DNA from: Myoxocephalus aenaeus
Taxonomy: Eukaryota; Chordata; Actinopteri; Perciformes; Cottidae
Length of the DNA: 64,000 bases
Assembly (NCBI GenBank): GCA_038501785.1
Contig: JBAMJR010000032.1
Span: forward strand, 2,357,001-2,421,000
Direction: 5' to 3'
Of this stretch, positions 22,693-34,600 are shown piece after piece. The position numbers were made by a program, and so were the translations under genes. Position 1 is the stretch's first letter; the number at the start of each line of letters is the position of its first letter. The notes beneath the pieces were generated by a model. That model did no database searches and was not told the origin of the DNA. It saw nothing but the letters and a program-made list of their open reading frames with translations.

Positions 22693-25600
22693 GACAGACA
22701 ACCATTCATTTTTTGGAACACGCATTTCCTGACATATGGAGCAAGGAAAAAGACAGAGGACACTCAAATGTTGTGGGTCTCCCAACACGCAGTCGATGTA
22801 TATTTATAAAGCCGATTTTTCTTAAAAGTTTGAAACTTGCATCCACGTTTACTTGCTAGCAAACTGTGTTTCATGACTGAAAGCAATAAGCAACTGACAG
22901 TAACTGTGTGAGATTACTGTAATGGAAATGAACCTCATCAATCTCCTTCAGAGAAAACAAACGTGATGTGAAACACTCAAATGTCTATAAGCATTTATTA
23001 AACAGAAACCTGGAATAATTCAATTGCATGGACAGAGCTCGTCACCACAGATGGTTCGGAGGTCTGACCCCGAAAAATAGTTCAACATGAGTTTTATACA
23101 TCAACTATTATTATTGAAATGTTTGCCCTCCCCCCTGCTCCTCCTCCTCGCAGGCAAGGCAAGTTTAAAGTTTATTTGTTTCGCACATTTCAACAACAAG
23201 GCGATTCAAAGTGATTCACATGAAACCATTAAAAGCATCAAAACATAATGCAGAAGAAAACAGGATTTAAAAACAGTTAAGAACATTCATTAAAACATTA
23301 AAAACAGTCAAAAAGCTAAATAAAAAGCCTTGATGCCTGTCTGGAAGATGTTGTTTGGCTGCGGCCCTGATAGGCAAGAGAGAGAGACCAAACTAAACTA
23401 AAGGAAACATAAACAATAAAAAGATAAATTCTGTTATCCGACTCGGTCAAGGTGAACTGAACTCTGCTCAGCTCACATTCAGAAAACAGCCCTATGATAA
23501 AATTCCACCACATTACCCCGTAATCAGCGTGCCGTCCCATCAACAGACAGATGTGTGGACCTCACCTCCGCCAACTGGACTGCAATACACAGGAGCAACC
23601 TGACAGGAAACTGGACATCTGGAAATCTCTCCGAGTCATCGGCCTCTGAGTTCTGGCAGTGAGTGGGTGTTGTCACATTGAGCTCATAATAAATTACATC
23701 AATTATTGAGTACATTCTGTTTTCTTGTCTAATATGCAAACCGCCATTGACTGTGTGGTGTCCCCGTGCAGTCGAGGATTGTTGTCCATGTCTGGGGGAA
23801 TAGAGGAGGTTGGCTCCGTGAAGTGGGAGCTGCTGCTGTGTCTCCTGGCCTGCTGGGTGGCCTGCTACTTCTGCATCTGGAAAGGGGTCCGTTTCACAGG
23901 AAAGGTCGGTCTTAGCGTGAGGATGTACATCGTACACCTTTAAGACTAGAAAGGTGCACAGAGTCGAGTGCAGATCTCCAGGCGTGTCTGCAAAGACCAC
24001 CGCTGTAATGTGTGTGTGATTGAATGGATACAACACACAACGTGCTCCCTGGCTGTGATCGGAATCGCATGCTAACACGCACACTATGTGCATTTTGTGT
24101 ACTCGAGAAAGATGTGTACTACGTTTAGCAAGAATTTCTGTGTATGAGACCAAACCTGTATCGTGTCATCTCATCCCCTGTTGTTTTGTGTGAAAGAGAC
24201 GCGCTGTCACATAGGAAGAGAAACAGGAACATGTTTTTTTTTAAGCTGTTGTGCTGCGGGCTAACTGAATCTTTTGTGTTAAGATATGAAGCACATGAGC
24301 TACGTGTCAGTGTGGTAAATCACTGAATGATGCTGCTGACAGCTTCTACTGATGGATAGCTAGCTTACGTGGGAGGCTGCTGCTGTACATTTGCAGACTG
24401 AAGGGGCATGAGGACGATAAACCTTAATTAAATATGGTTAAGGCAAGGTCACAAAATAATTTGTAGACATGTATATATAAATAAACTTTTATTTAACGAG
24501 AAATACATGCGTACACACTTGTCAAAATTACAATGCAAACATGTCAAATTGCACTGACATCAATAGGACCATCTGTTTTCTATCACCAACAAAAACGTTG
24601 CAGTTTGATGTTTACTTAGCTACCCCACAATGCATTGCGCCTGAGTGCCTTGAATGGCCGTCAGTCTTGTGAGTTTTTGAGGCATGCTAAAATATAAATA
24701 TTTGTCGCTTCGTTAAGTTTTCATGTTTTAAGGCGAGAAAAGTAACCAGTTAGATTCCCTGTAAATTGATTAAATGAAACAAAGGCTGTTTGGAAATTTG
24801 CCCCTTCTGAATTTTGCAGGTTGTGTATTTCACGGCGGTGTTCCCCTATGTGATGCTGGCCATCCTGCTGGTCAGGGGGCTGACGCTGCCAGGAGCCTGG
24901 CAGGGCGTGGTCTACTACCTGTATCCAGAGCCGTCCCGCCTGGCAGACTTTCAGGTGAGACACTGTGGACCAACCATGCAGCTTCACAGTCTAGTTTGTT
25001 CTTTTTTTGATGCTGCTGTTAGTATCACAGCTATCTGAATTTAACAGTGAAACACTAACATGATACTGATACCCTAACTACATGCTCTATGTTCATCAGG
25101 TGTGGATGGAGGCTTGCGCTCAGGTCCTCTTCTCCTATGGTGTTGGATCAGGAACCCTGATCACACTGGGCAGCTACAACAAAGTCGACAACAACTGTTA
25201 CAAGTAAGCCACGCAATCAGTAGTTCCACTTTTACATTTAGAAATTGGGAATCGGCAACCTGTTATATTGAGAAAAGTGAAGCAAATCTGGAAAACCTGC
25301 CTTAACCAATTCAAAACCAATCCCCCCTACAGACTGAGCGATGTTATATAAAACTGTAAATCATAGCTTGTTTTATGAAAAAAAAACAAAAAAAAACTGA
25401 TGTATTTGTATGTATTGAACACCATAAGTAATATACAAGTGAAATATATGGGTTGGTACATGAAAAGATTTAAATGTAACAGATGTGCGTAAATGTGCCC
25501 CAATGCAAATTTTGGAGACCTCGCCTGAATGTTCTCTGTACTAAACCCTCTAACTTTGATCTGCTTCACTTTATCAAAGTCAACTTTTACAGAAAGAATG

Positions 25601-28600
25601 GGTTAGAGAATGTTCACATAGTGTGCTATGATTTGGGTTAGAGAATGTTCACATATTGTGCTATGATTTGGGTTAGAGAATGTTCACATAGTGTGCTATG
25701 ATTTGGGTTAGAGAATGGTCACATATTGTGCTATGATTTGGGTTAGAGAATGTTCACATATTGTGCTATGATTTGGGTTAGAGTTGGACCTTACAGCTAC
25801 ATCATTTCAAAGAAATAATCATCCTCAAAGTGCCTTTTCGTTCTTGCTGTGTGTCATCTTCATTTACTCTTAACCAGTAACATATAGGCCAGTGTTTTTC
25901 AACCTTTTTTGAGCCGCGGCACATTTTCTACAATAAAAAAATCCCGCGGCACACCAACAACCCATGTGGTAGGTAATTAGTGCAAAGTAATACCTCACAG
26001 TACTTCTAGTGACTCCATCTGTGCTCTTATAAATAATAGAATAAAGAACATTGCAATCACCTTCAAGTAAACCAGATTGCTCCATCAGACAAAAAAAAGT
26101 CTTATCACTTAGTCTTATCACTAGAAAAATGAAAATAAAGTTATATCCGTACAAAAAATAACTAATATTTAGTTACTACTGTAATGGAAATTTAATTAAC
26201 CTTATCAATCTCCTTTAGAGAAAACAAATGCGATGTGAAACACTTAAATGTCTTTAAGTATTTATTAAACAGAAAATAGTTCAACCTGAGTTTTATACAT
26301 CAACAATTATTATTGAAATGTTTGCCCCTTCCCCCCTCCCCCCCTGCTCCTCCTCGCAGTGTCCTCCTTCCCTCCAGACAAGCCTTGATGCTGTCTGGAG
26401 GATGTTGTTTGGCTGCGGCCCTGAGAGCAAGAGTGAGAGGCACAGAAAGAAAACAAAACGAAAAGAACAAAAACAATACCGAAATCAACCTGTTATTGCT
26501 TCACACGGATGGCGCTGATGAGACTGGGTCAAGATGAACTGAACTCCGCTTTCAGAGTTCAGCTACACATTTAAGAATAAAGCACTTATGATAAATTTCC
26601 ACCACAATTCCCCCTTTGGTCACGAAAGTGACCACAAAAGTAATTACAATTTATCAACCCATCAATACATTTGACCCAAAATGGTTTACGCACATCACCA
26701 TCTGTAAGGTTAAGCTTCACCTGTTTTTGTGAGAAGTAAGCAACTCTGTTTACCATGAATCATGGAAGAGAGGAGTGCCTCTCTTTCTGAATAATTTGGG
26801 ATCCACTATCTATAATATGACGTAATTTCTAAGAAGGTCATTTGTTTCTCAGTTTGTGTTTTAGCCACAGCTTGAATTGCCTGTATTATTTTGGGAGAGA
26901 GGGTTTTGACCTCTGCTGTGATCACATGTCCCATGTATGAAACTTTAGACAGAGCGAATCGCACTTTTGTATACGTCGCCTTTCTTACTGTACCGGTCCT
27001 CAGGAGCACATGAAGGCCTGAGATCAGAAAGCAGAGTCCGCGTGCGCAGTCAGCCAGCCATGTCCTCTTCTCCATTCCTGGGCCTCGTGCCAAGGAAACA
27101 TGTGGAATCGCCCCACGAACAACTCAGCTTGCTTGGGAGACAGAGACAGAAACAGCGGCAGTACTCTTGGTCCAATAAATGTCCCTCATAAACAAACCCT
27201 CTATTTCTTCCTCATTCACTCCAAACCACACCTCCTCACAACTCATCTGTGTGCGGTGCAGTGTAGTGAATCAACTTGCATGTGACTTTCTACACGTGGT
27301 GAATGTTGTGAAGCAAAATCAGTCTGCTGTAATGCTCCCCCCAATGATCCTAAAGACCACTTATAACGGTAAACCAAATCCGCCGTGTCATATTTCATCA
27401 TTTGCTTGGTTTCTTGTCTGCTTACAATCAGGCCATCAGGGCCCGATGTGAGAATAAACCCAACTATGCACATTAAATCTCTGCCCCGCTAATTTATAGG
27501 GCAGCAATCAGACAGCAGAAATGCATGCCTGACTGTGATGTCATCAAATGTACAAGACAATAGCGTTGTCTACAGTTCACTAGTTGATACACCAACCGAG
27601 CCAACCGTTCTGCAATATCTGCCACTTTCTCAGGAGGGACAGGTAAAGCAGAAGTTCTCAAAATTGAGAGTATGGCTCCCGTGTCAATCAAATATGGAAC
27701 ATATTACCTTTAATAGTTAACATGACTTACGGTCATTTTTTTAAAACCTTAATTTTCATTCAAATATGTCTTATATGTGGGTATGTGTGATGTCTGTCTA
27801 GTTTTTAATGTGTGTATCGCATGCACAAGTTTGTCATAATCCAAATCAGAATTTGCTCACCCTTTGTGCAGAGGTGTGTGCGTCAAAAGGTCCTTCTCTA
27901 GGGTCCGTCCCGTCGCCCCCCCCACTCCTCTCAGTCGGATTTCTTCCCCCGGTCCTCCCACCAGCCTTGTTTTTATTCCATGGGGCTTGCGGGCAGACCC
28001 TTCTCCAATGTCCGGTTCTGCCGCACATGTAGCACAAAAAATCTTTGGTTCGTGAGTCAAAGTCTCTTCCCCTCTGTCTTCCTCTTTGGGCCCCGTTTTC
28101 TCTTTGGCCGCCTCTGTCCTCACGCCTGCCTTCTCTCTGTCCATGTTTTGAGCAGTCTTGCTTTCCATCAGCCCCGCCGGATGCCATGGCCCCACACATT
28201 GTCAGCTGGGCATCCCAGAGTTTGCGCTGACGATACTTGGTTTTTCCTTCTTCTTTCGGCTGGTGGTTGGATGGCTTTCCCCTTCGAGGAGCGTAGGACG
28301 GCGGGAGGGAGTCCCCAGCAGGATCCACACGACCATTCACCTCGGACAAAGAAAGATACAATTTAGCAGTGCATTCAGTTCCTTCATCCTTTCCCCTTGC
28401 TTTATTTCTTGTATCACACTCATTCCTCAATCTCTTCCTTTTCCTTCTCTCTGCTTCCTCCCTCCACATACCATACCCCTTCCAGTCTGCTTTAAACGGG
28501 GCACAGTTCTTTCTTTCTTTCTTAGACTTCCTCTCATGTTCTACCGCTTCGTCTTTCTCTCTCTGATCCAAACACGCTCGGAGTTGCTCCAATTTCTCTA

Positions 28601-31600
28601 GGCTGAAACTGCCCTTCTCCGGAAAACCCATTTTTACCCATTCTTCCAATTGGTCCACAGTTTGTTTATCCTTCTCCCACATACATTGTATCAGATAATA
28701 CTTTGTAAACAGGCCTTACAGGCGGCTCAGGCTGCACAGGCTTCGCTTTGCTCTGATTTTTACCCATTTCTCCCACATAAACCAAAAAAACAACTATAGT
28801 TCCTTGTCTACCCTCCCTTCAGAACAATCTCATGTAATCAGGAAATGACAAACAAGATCAAACTAAAAAGAAAGCCCACAAGTTCACCGGTTCTACCCAC
28901 TAATCTCCAGTCACGCTTACGGAATTACCCGAACGATCCAGTGCAACACACCAAGACCAAACTTATAAACCCACAAGCATACCGGGACATGCCTGTCCAG
29001 CACCCTATTCGCGCGAGATTTTCCCAGGTTCTCTGATTACTTGTTTCCTGAATTACCTGAATGATCCGGTGCAACACACCAAGTGATCACAACCCGGTGC
29101 AACACACCAAGCTATCACCTTCCGGTGCAATACACAAGATCAAACCTATAAGACTACAAGCATACCAGGACATCTCTGTCTAACACCCTGTTTGTGCGAG
29201 CCTGTTTTTCCCCAGGTTCTCTGATTACTTGTTTCCTGAATTACCTGAATGATCCGGTGCAACACACCAGGTTATCTAAAATCTGGTGCAACACACAAGA
29301 TCATTCCTATAAGACTACAAGCATACACATCTGTCCAACACCCTGTTTGTGCGAGCCTGATTTTCGACCTTTCCCAAGTGTCTGTTACATCACAAATGCT
29401 GTCTCACCGGGTGGAATTCTTTTTCCCAACTCAGGATTGGAGCGGCAATCTCAAAACCCCGTCCGAGGACAGCCTCTCACCTTTCTGGAGGAAGCTGCTG
29501 AAGCTATCAGTATTTTAAGCTATGAGCTCTCACTTTTAAAGCCTAACAGTTCATGTATTTGCATGTCAAGAGAAACAGCCTGGAGCTCCATAAATGACGT
29601 TTATGACTTAGAGAGGCTCTGGAAATATTCTTCCAAAAGCCTGAAAAACACACTCCATTGATAAAGCCTGCTCACTTTGTGGTCGTCATTAAAATAAATG
29701 AACACCATGTTTCCTTTAAGTCAGTATTTATCAAACTGGGGCGGTATTTATTACAGGTGGGGCGCAAGAGGAAATGCTGGTTTTAAATGTTCACCGTCCG
29801 CCGTTAACAGGTTACGTTTGCGCATGCGCCGATTCTTGGCATTTCGCCAAAAGCCGATCTTTATGAGATCTCTGTGAGGTTGGCTTGCTGCTGTTGGCTT
29901 GCTGCAGCATGAATTGAGGAAAACTGAAACTGATAGAACGTGATGCTCACACATCTGCACTCATTCCGTTTTGTTTTGCAATAGCTTATTGTTTTCCACA
30001 ATAAGCTATTTAGTAGTAACTAAATATTAGTTATTTTTTGCATAACTTTATTTTCATTTTTCTAACAAAGTGATAACACTTTTTTTGTTGTCTGATGGAG
30101 CAATCTGGTTTACTTGAAACACTGAATACTCTTCCATGCCAGTAGGTAGCGCAATAACTACCTACCATATATGCTGTATTATGCTACAATGTGACATTTT
30201 GTAACTTTTTAGGTTGTTGGTGTGCCGCGGGATTTTTTTATTGTAGAAAATGTGCCGCGGCTCAAAAAAGGTTGAAAAACACTGCTCTACACATCTTTTA
30301 AAACGGGGTTGTAGATTTGATACGGCTCTCAGTTCATGCTCAATGTTGAGAGACCCAACAGCAGAAAGATCTCACGGAGATCTCATAAAGATCGGCTTTT
30401 GACAAAATGCCAAGAATCGGTGAGTCGCGCAAGCGTTAACCTGTTAACATTTAAAACCAGCATTTCCTCTTGCGCCCCACCTGTAATAAATACCACCCCA
30501 GTTAGATAAATACTGACTTAAAGGGAACATGGTGTTCATTTATTTTAATGACGACCACAAAGCTTTGTCACTGCAATGTGTTTTTCAGGCTTTTGGAAGA
30601 ATATTTCCAGAGCCTCTCGATATGGGAAGTCAGAAACGTCATTATGAAGCTCCAGGCTGCAGCCTGTTGGATGTTTTGTCTTGACCTGCAAACACATTAA
30701 CTGTTGGGCTTTAAAAGTGAGAGCTCATAGCTTAAAATAGTTATAGCTTAAAGCAGCAAATCCCAATGTGAAAAGCATGCAACATATTTTTCGCCGCTCT
30801 CTCTCTCTCTCTGCTCACCTGTGTGCGCTCTTGTCTGTGTGCATCGGGGCGGAACCATGTAGAGACAGAAATGACATTCTGTCTTGTAGATATGATCAAT
30901 GACATACGGCCGTTTAGTTTGTTTAATAAAGGTTTAATAATAAGGTGCAGACCTGTTCTCTAGGAAATTACTCTGCCAGCCACTATATTGCAGCTCAGAC
31001 GCTCAACAATTTAAAATTATTTGCGGCAACTAAATAATATATTTCTTTGACCAATTAAGTGAAGTTGGACATTTTCCCACGGCACACCTGACGATCTCTC
31101 ACGGCACCACGGCAACCACTGTGCACAGTGGTTGAAAATCACTATATAGGCTGATATTTACACATCTGAACAAAATCTCACATGTGTACCTTTTATTATA
31201 ACCAACATTATTCAAATAGCCCTAGCGGTTGCAGAAATACACCCTTTTTAGTTTGGGTATGACATTTTTCGAGCAGAGGCCAAAAAATAGGTTGGTTTTC
31301 AAAGAACCTGCATTTTCTCTATTGGCCAACAGGGGGCAACTCCTCTGATTGCAAAAATAAGTCAGATTGTATAGAAGTCTATGAGAAAATGACTAATTCT
31401 CACCTGATTTATTCCCTCAGTAAACATCAAAAACATGAGTTTATGTTCTCAATCTCTAGTTTCAAGTCTTCTTCGATACAGCATGAAGCAGGAAGACGTC
31501 CATGGCGTTGCACTCGGTTGATCACATGAAAGTTTTATGAATAATCAAATAGAGCGAGAGAGTTCCACCCCTGTGTGAGCTCCACACAGCAGGACAATAC

Positions 31601-34600
31601 CTGTGTGGAGTGGGTGCATGTCAGATTGTCGGGTTGGGGGAAAGTGACAGGTCAGACACAGCTCCCAATTCAAACCTGCGGTCCACCAGCTGGACGGCCG
31701 GGTCTCTGTCCTGTCGTCCTCTCAGTTGTGCCCTGTGTGCTAAGCTCTGTGTGTCTGCAGGGACAGTCTGTGGCTGTGTGCGCTCAACAGCGGCACCAGC
31801 TTCATCTCCGGCTTCGCCGTCTTCTCGGCTCTGGGCTTCATGGCCGAGAAACAGGGAATTCCCATCGACATGGTGGCTGATTCAGGTATGATTTGAATCC
31901 CACAGTGTCCGTCTCTGACAGACACGGGACCCTCGCACCTTTCCTGGAAAAGGACACAAATCGAACACAAGACCGTTTAAATGTCTCTTCTGTGCTGCCA
32001 GGCCCTGGGCTTGCGTTCATTGTGTTTCCTCAGGCTGTGGCCATGATGCCCCTGCCTCAGCTGTGGGCCGCCTGCTTCTTCATGATGCTCATTCTGCTGG
32101 GACTGGACACACTGGTAAGACCAAGCGGACACAAGACATATCATCTTTTAGAAAGTAGAAAGACTACTGCAACTGTTTATACTCAATCAATGAAGACTAA
32201 TGTATAAATGTAGCTTAAAGTTTCGGTGTGGCTGTATGGCTCAATGTCGGCCTGGCGGTCAGTCGACTAGTTTGATCCACACTGAAATATCTCAGCATCT
32301 CAATATCTCAACTATTGGATGGATTGCGATGCAATTTTGTACAGACAGTTGTCTGAATCCCCAGATTTTTCCTCTTTTTAGTGAAAATCTTAACTATATG
32401 ATATATTGTCATGCAAGATGGTAAAGTTATTAATGGTGCCTGGAGCATTATAATGACTTTGCTGATACTCTGACTTTTCATCCAGCGCCACCATCAAGTC
32501 CAAATTGTTATTAAAAAGCCAGTATTATATTAAATGCCCCATATTCTTTATGGGGCATTTAAGCCCCATAAAGAATAATGTGGTTAAAAGTAGGTGACCG
32601 TCTTTCAATCAGTCTGCATTTACCTTTATTAATGAATATGAATGATTCCTACAGTATCTGTTATCCACACCTGCATTCCTACAGTTGTCCAAACCTGCTT
32701 TATATTGTGTGACAATTATCTCGTTCAGCTCGTCAAATCCCCGCAGCAAGCGTTAAGTGCCACACCTGTAGAGGGTATTTATCTATTCCTGTCATTATTA
32801 CCCAACCCTTTCCCTGTCGCAAATCTATATTTCGTGTTAAGACTTGTTCTGCTTTTCATTTTGTGTTTGTATTCAAGTTCTATTGCTGAAAAAAAATAAT
32901 ACTTTTTAGCCTTTTTCTTGAGGTAAATATATATGGGTCGAAATTGACCCGTAACACCATAGATGTTACTATAGTTAATAATATTAAAATGAAAAAATAA
33001 ATAAAACAAATTTATTTAAGAGATGTGTTCTAATACCCCTCAGTAATAGTCAGGTAACACAACAACCTTTTATTTATTTATATGATTCTCTTGATGTTCA
33101 TTTTACCATTTTTTTTTTATTGAAATCGAGGTATCCTGACAAAGAAAAGCCCCAGAGGCCCACACCAGTGGCGTCCCTAGGCTAAAACATCCGGGGCTAA
33201 AGCCCCGGATGTTTTTTAATTAGCCCCGAATATTAATAAAAAAAAAAAAAGAAAATACGTCATTCACCCAAAACAGCGGCGTCAGTGTGCGCCCCCCTAT
33301 TATACAAGTCGTCATTTAAGTTTCTCTTTCCTATAGAACAGGTCTACACCTTGTTCTGTTATTAAACAAACTAAACGGACGTATTTGATTGATCTTATCT
33401 ACACACAGCTTGTCATTTCTGTCTCTACATGGTCGCGTTAACACTTCTCCTCTGCTCTGCATCGCGCATGGCGGAGTTCCGCCGCGATGCGCGCGCACAC
33501 ACAGGTGAGCACTGAGCACACAACAGCGGACAGAGAGCGTCGAAAAATATGTCGCGTGAAAAGCAGACCGCTATATCTGCGTTTTTTAAGCAACAGCAGC
33601 TCTCCTGTGAGGAACAACCGGAGTTCTCCTCGCACCGGAGCAGCTCTCCTGCTCCAGGTGAAAGAGACAAAGTGCTCTTGTCTTCTACCAACAATGAGCT
33701 GCTGGCTTCACACATTACAAAAGTACAAAGTACACGGACATAAAACTAAGTCATTAATAAATACATGGAGAAATGCCTGTACTTTCGGGTAAATGGTTAC
33801 GCCGTTAACAGGTTACGCTTGCGCATGCGCGACTCCCTTATTTTTTGGCGTTTTGCCAGAAGTCTCTGTGACGTCCTTTCTGCTGCTGCGTGTCAAAACA
33901 GAAAACAGATCTCAAGTTGAACATGAATTGTATCAAATCTACAACCCTGTTTTAAAAAGATGTGTAGAGGAAAGCAGCTCACTGCAGCCACTAATACTGA
34001 TGCAACCTGATGCTCACATATCTGCAGTCATTCTGTTTTGTTTGGCAAAAATAAATAGCTTATTGTTTTCCACAATGAGCTATTTAGTAGTAACTAAATA
34101 TTAGTATTTTTTTTGCACAGATACAACTTCCTGTTCATTGATCTAAGTGATTGCAATTAAAACATTAAAAAAAAATTCTGATGGAGCAATCTGATTTACT
34201 TGAAACTTTAAGTGATTGCAATTTTCTTTATTCTGTTATTTATAAAAGCGCAGATGGAATCACAAAATGTTATTTACAGAAAAAGTTTGAGAACCACTAC
34301 TTTAAGTGTTTGTGTTGGTTGAGCACTATTAGCATTATTAGCATCTTATGTCTAAATATTATGTTAAAGAGTATGTTATGTTAAATAATGTTAAAGAATA
34401 TGTAAAGAATAAATACATATGAGTATGTAAAGAGCATTACATGTACAATGTAAACACTGTACATGACAAGATGCATGGTTCATTAAACATCTCAATGTTT
34501 ACTGTTGCTGAATGGTTGCTGTTGGTATGTTCAACATGATGAATGGGGCATTTTTGTGCCTGGGCTATTGAGGGAAGTTTGTGAACATTGCTAGCCTATT

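Larger units (their letters stand above)
26607..29440 (-). mobile_element. Decayed class I endogenous retrovirus, internal region
   Basis: An old proviral copy on the minus strand. A gag-like frame (27846-28682) ends in a nucleocapsid zinc knuckle CYMCGRTGHWRRVC. Next come a protease trace with an IDTGA active-site motif (27494-27691) and a short reverse-transcriptase remnant with a SYMGHVI motif (26806-27093). Most of pol and all of env are missing, and frames are interrupted, so it cannot produce virus. The single knuckle with GHW spacing fits gammaretrovirus-like fish ERVs. No matching 5' LTR or primer-binding site was identified beyond the leader. Confidence 0.75.
25204..31760 (+). other. 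SLC6 intron 7 (6.6 kb) filled with mobile elements
   Basis: From left to right: a 35-bp minisatellite, a hAT fragment, a deleted provirus, an inverted duplication containing hAT ends, further hAT ends near 30230-31145, and a dispersed repeat at 31310-31545. The individual parts are listed separately. Confidence 0.7.

Noticed and set aside
28900..29370. CRISPR-like array
   Set aside because: The repeated motif has unequal spacing and related spacers, sits in a retroviral leader, and the genome is a vertebrate.
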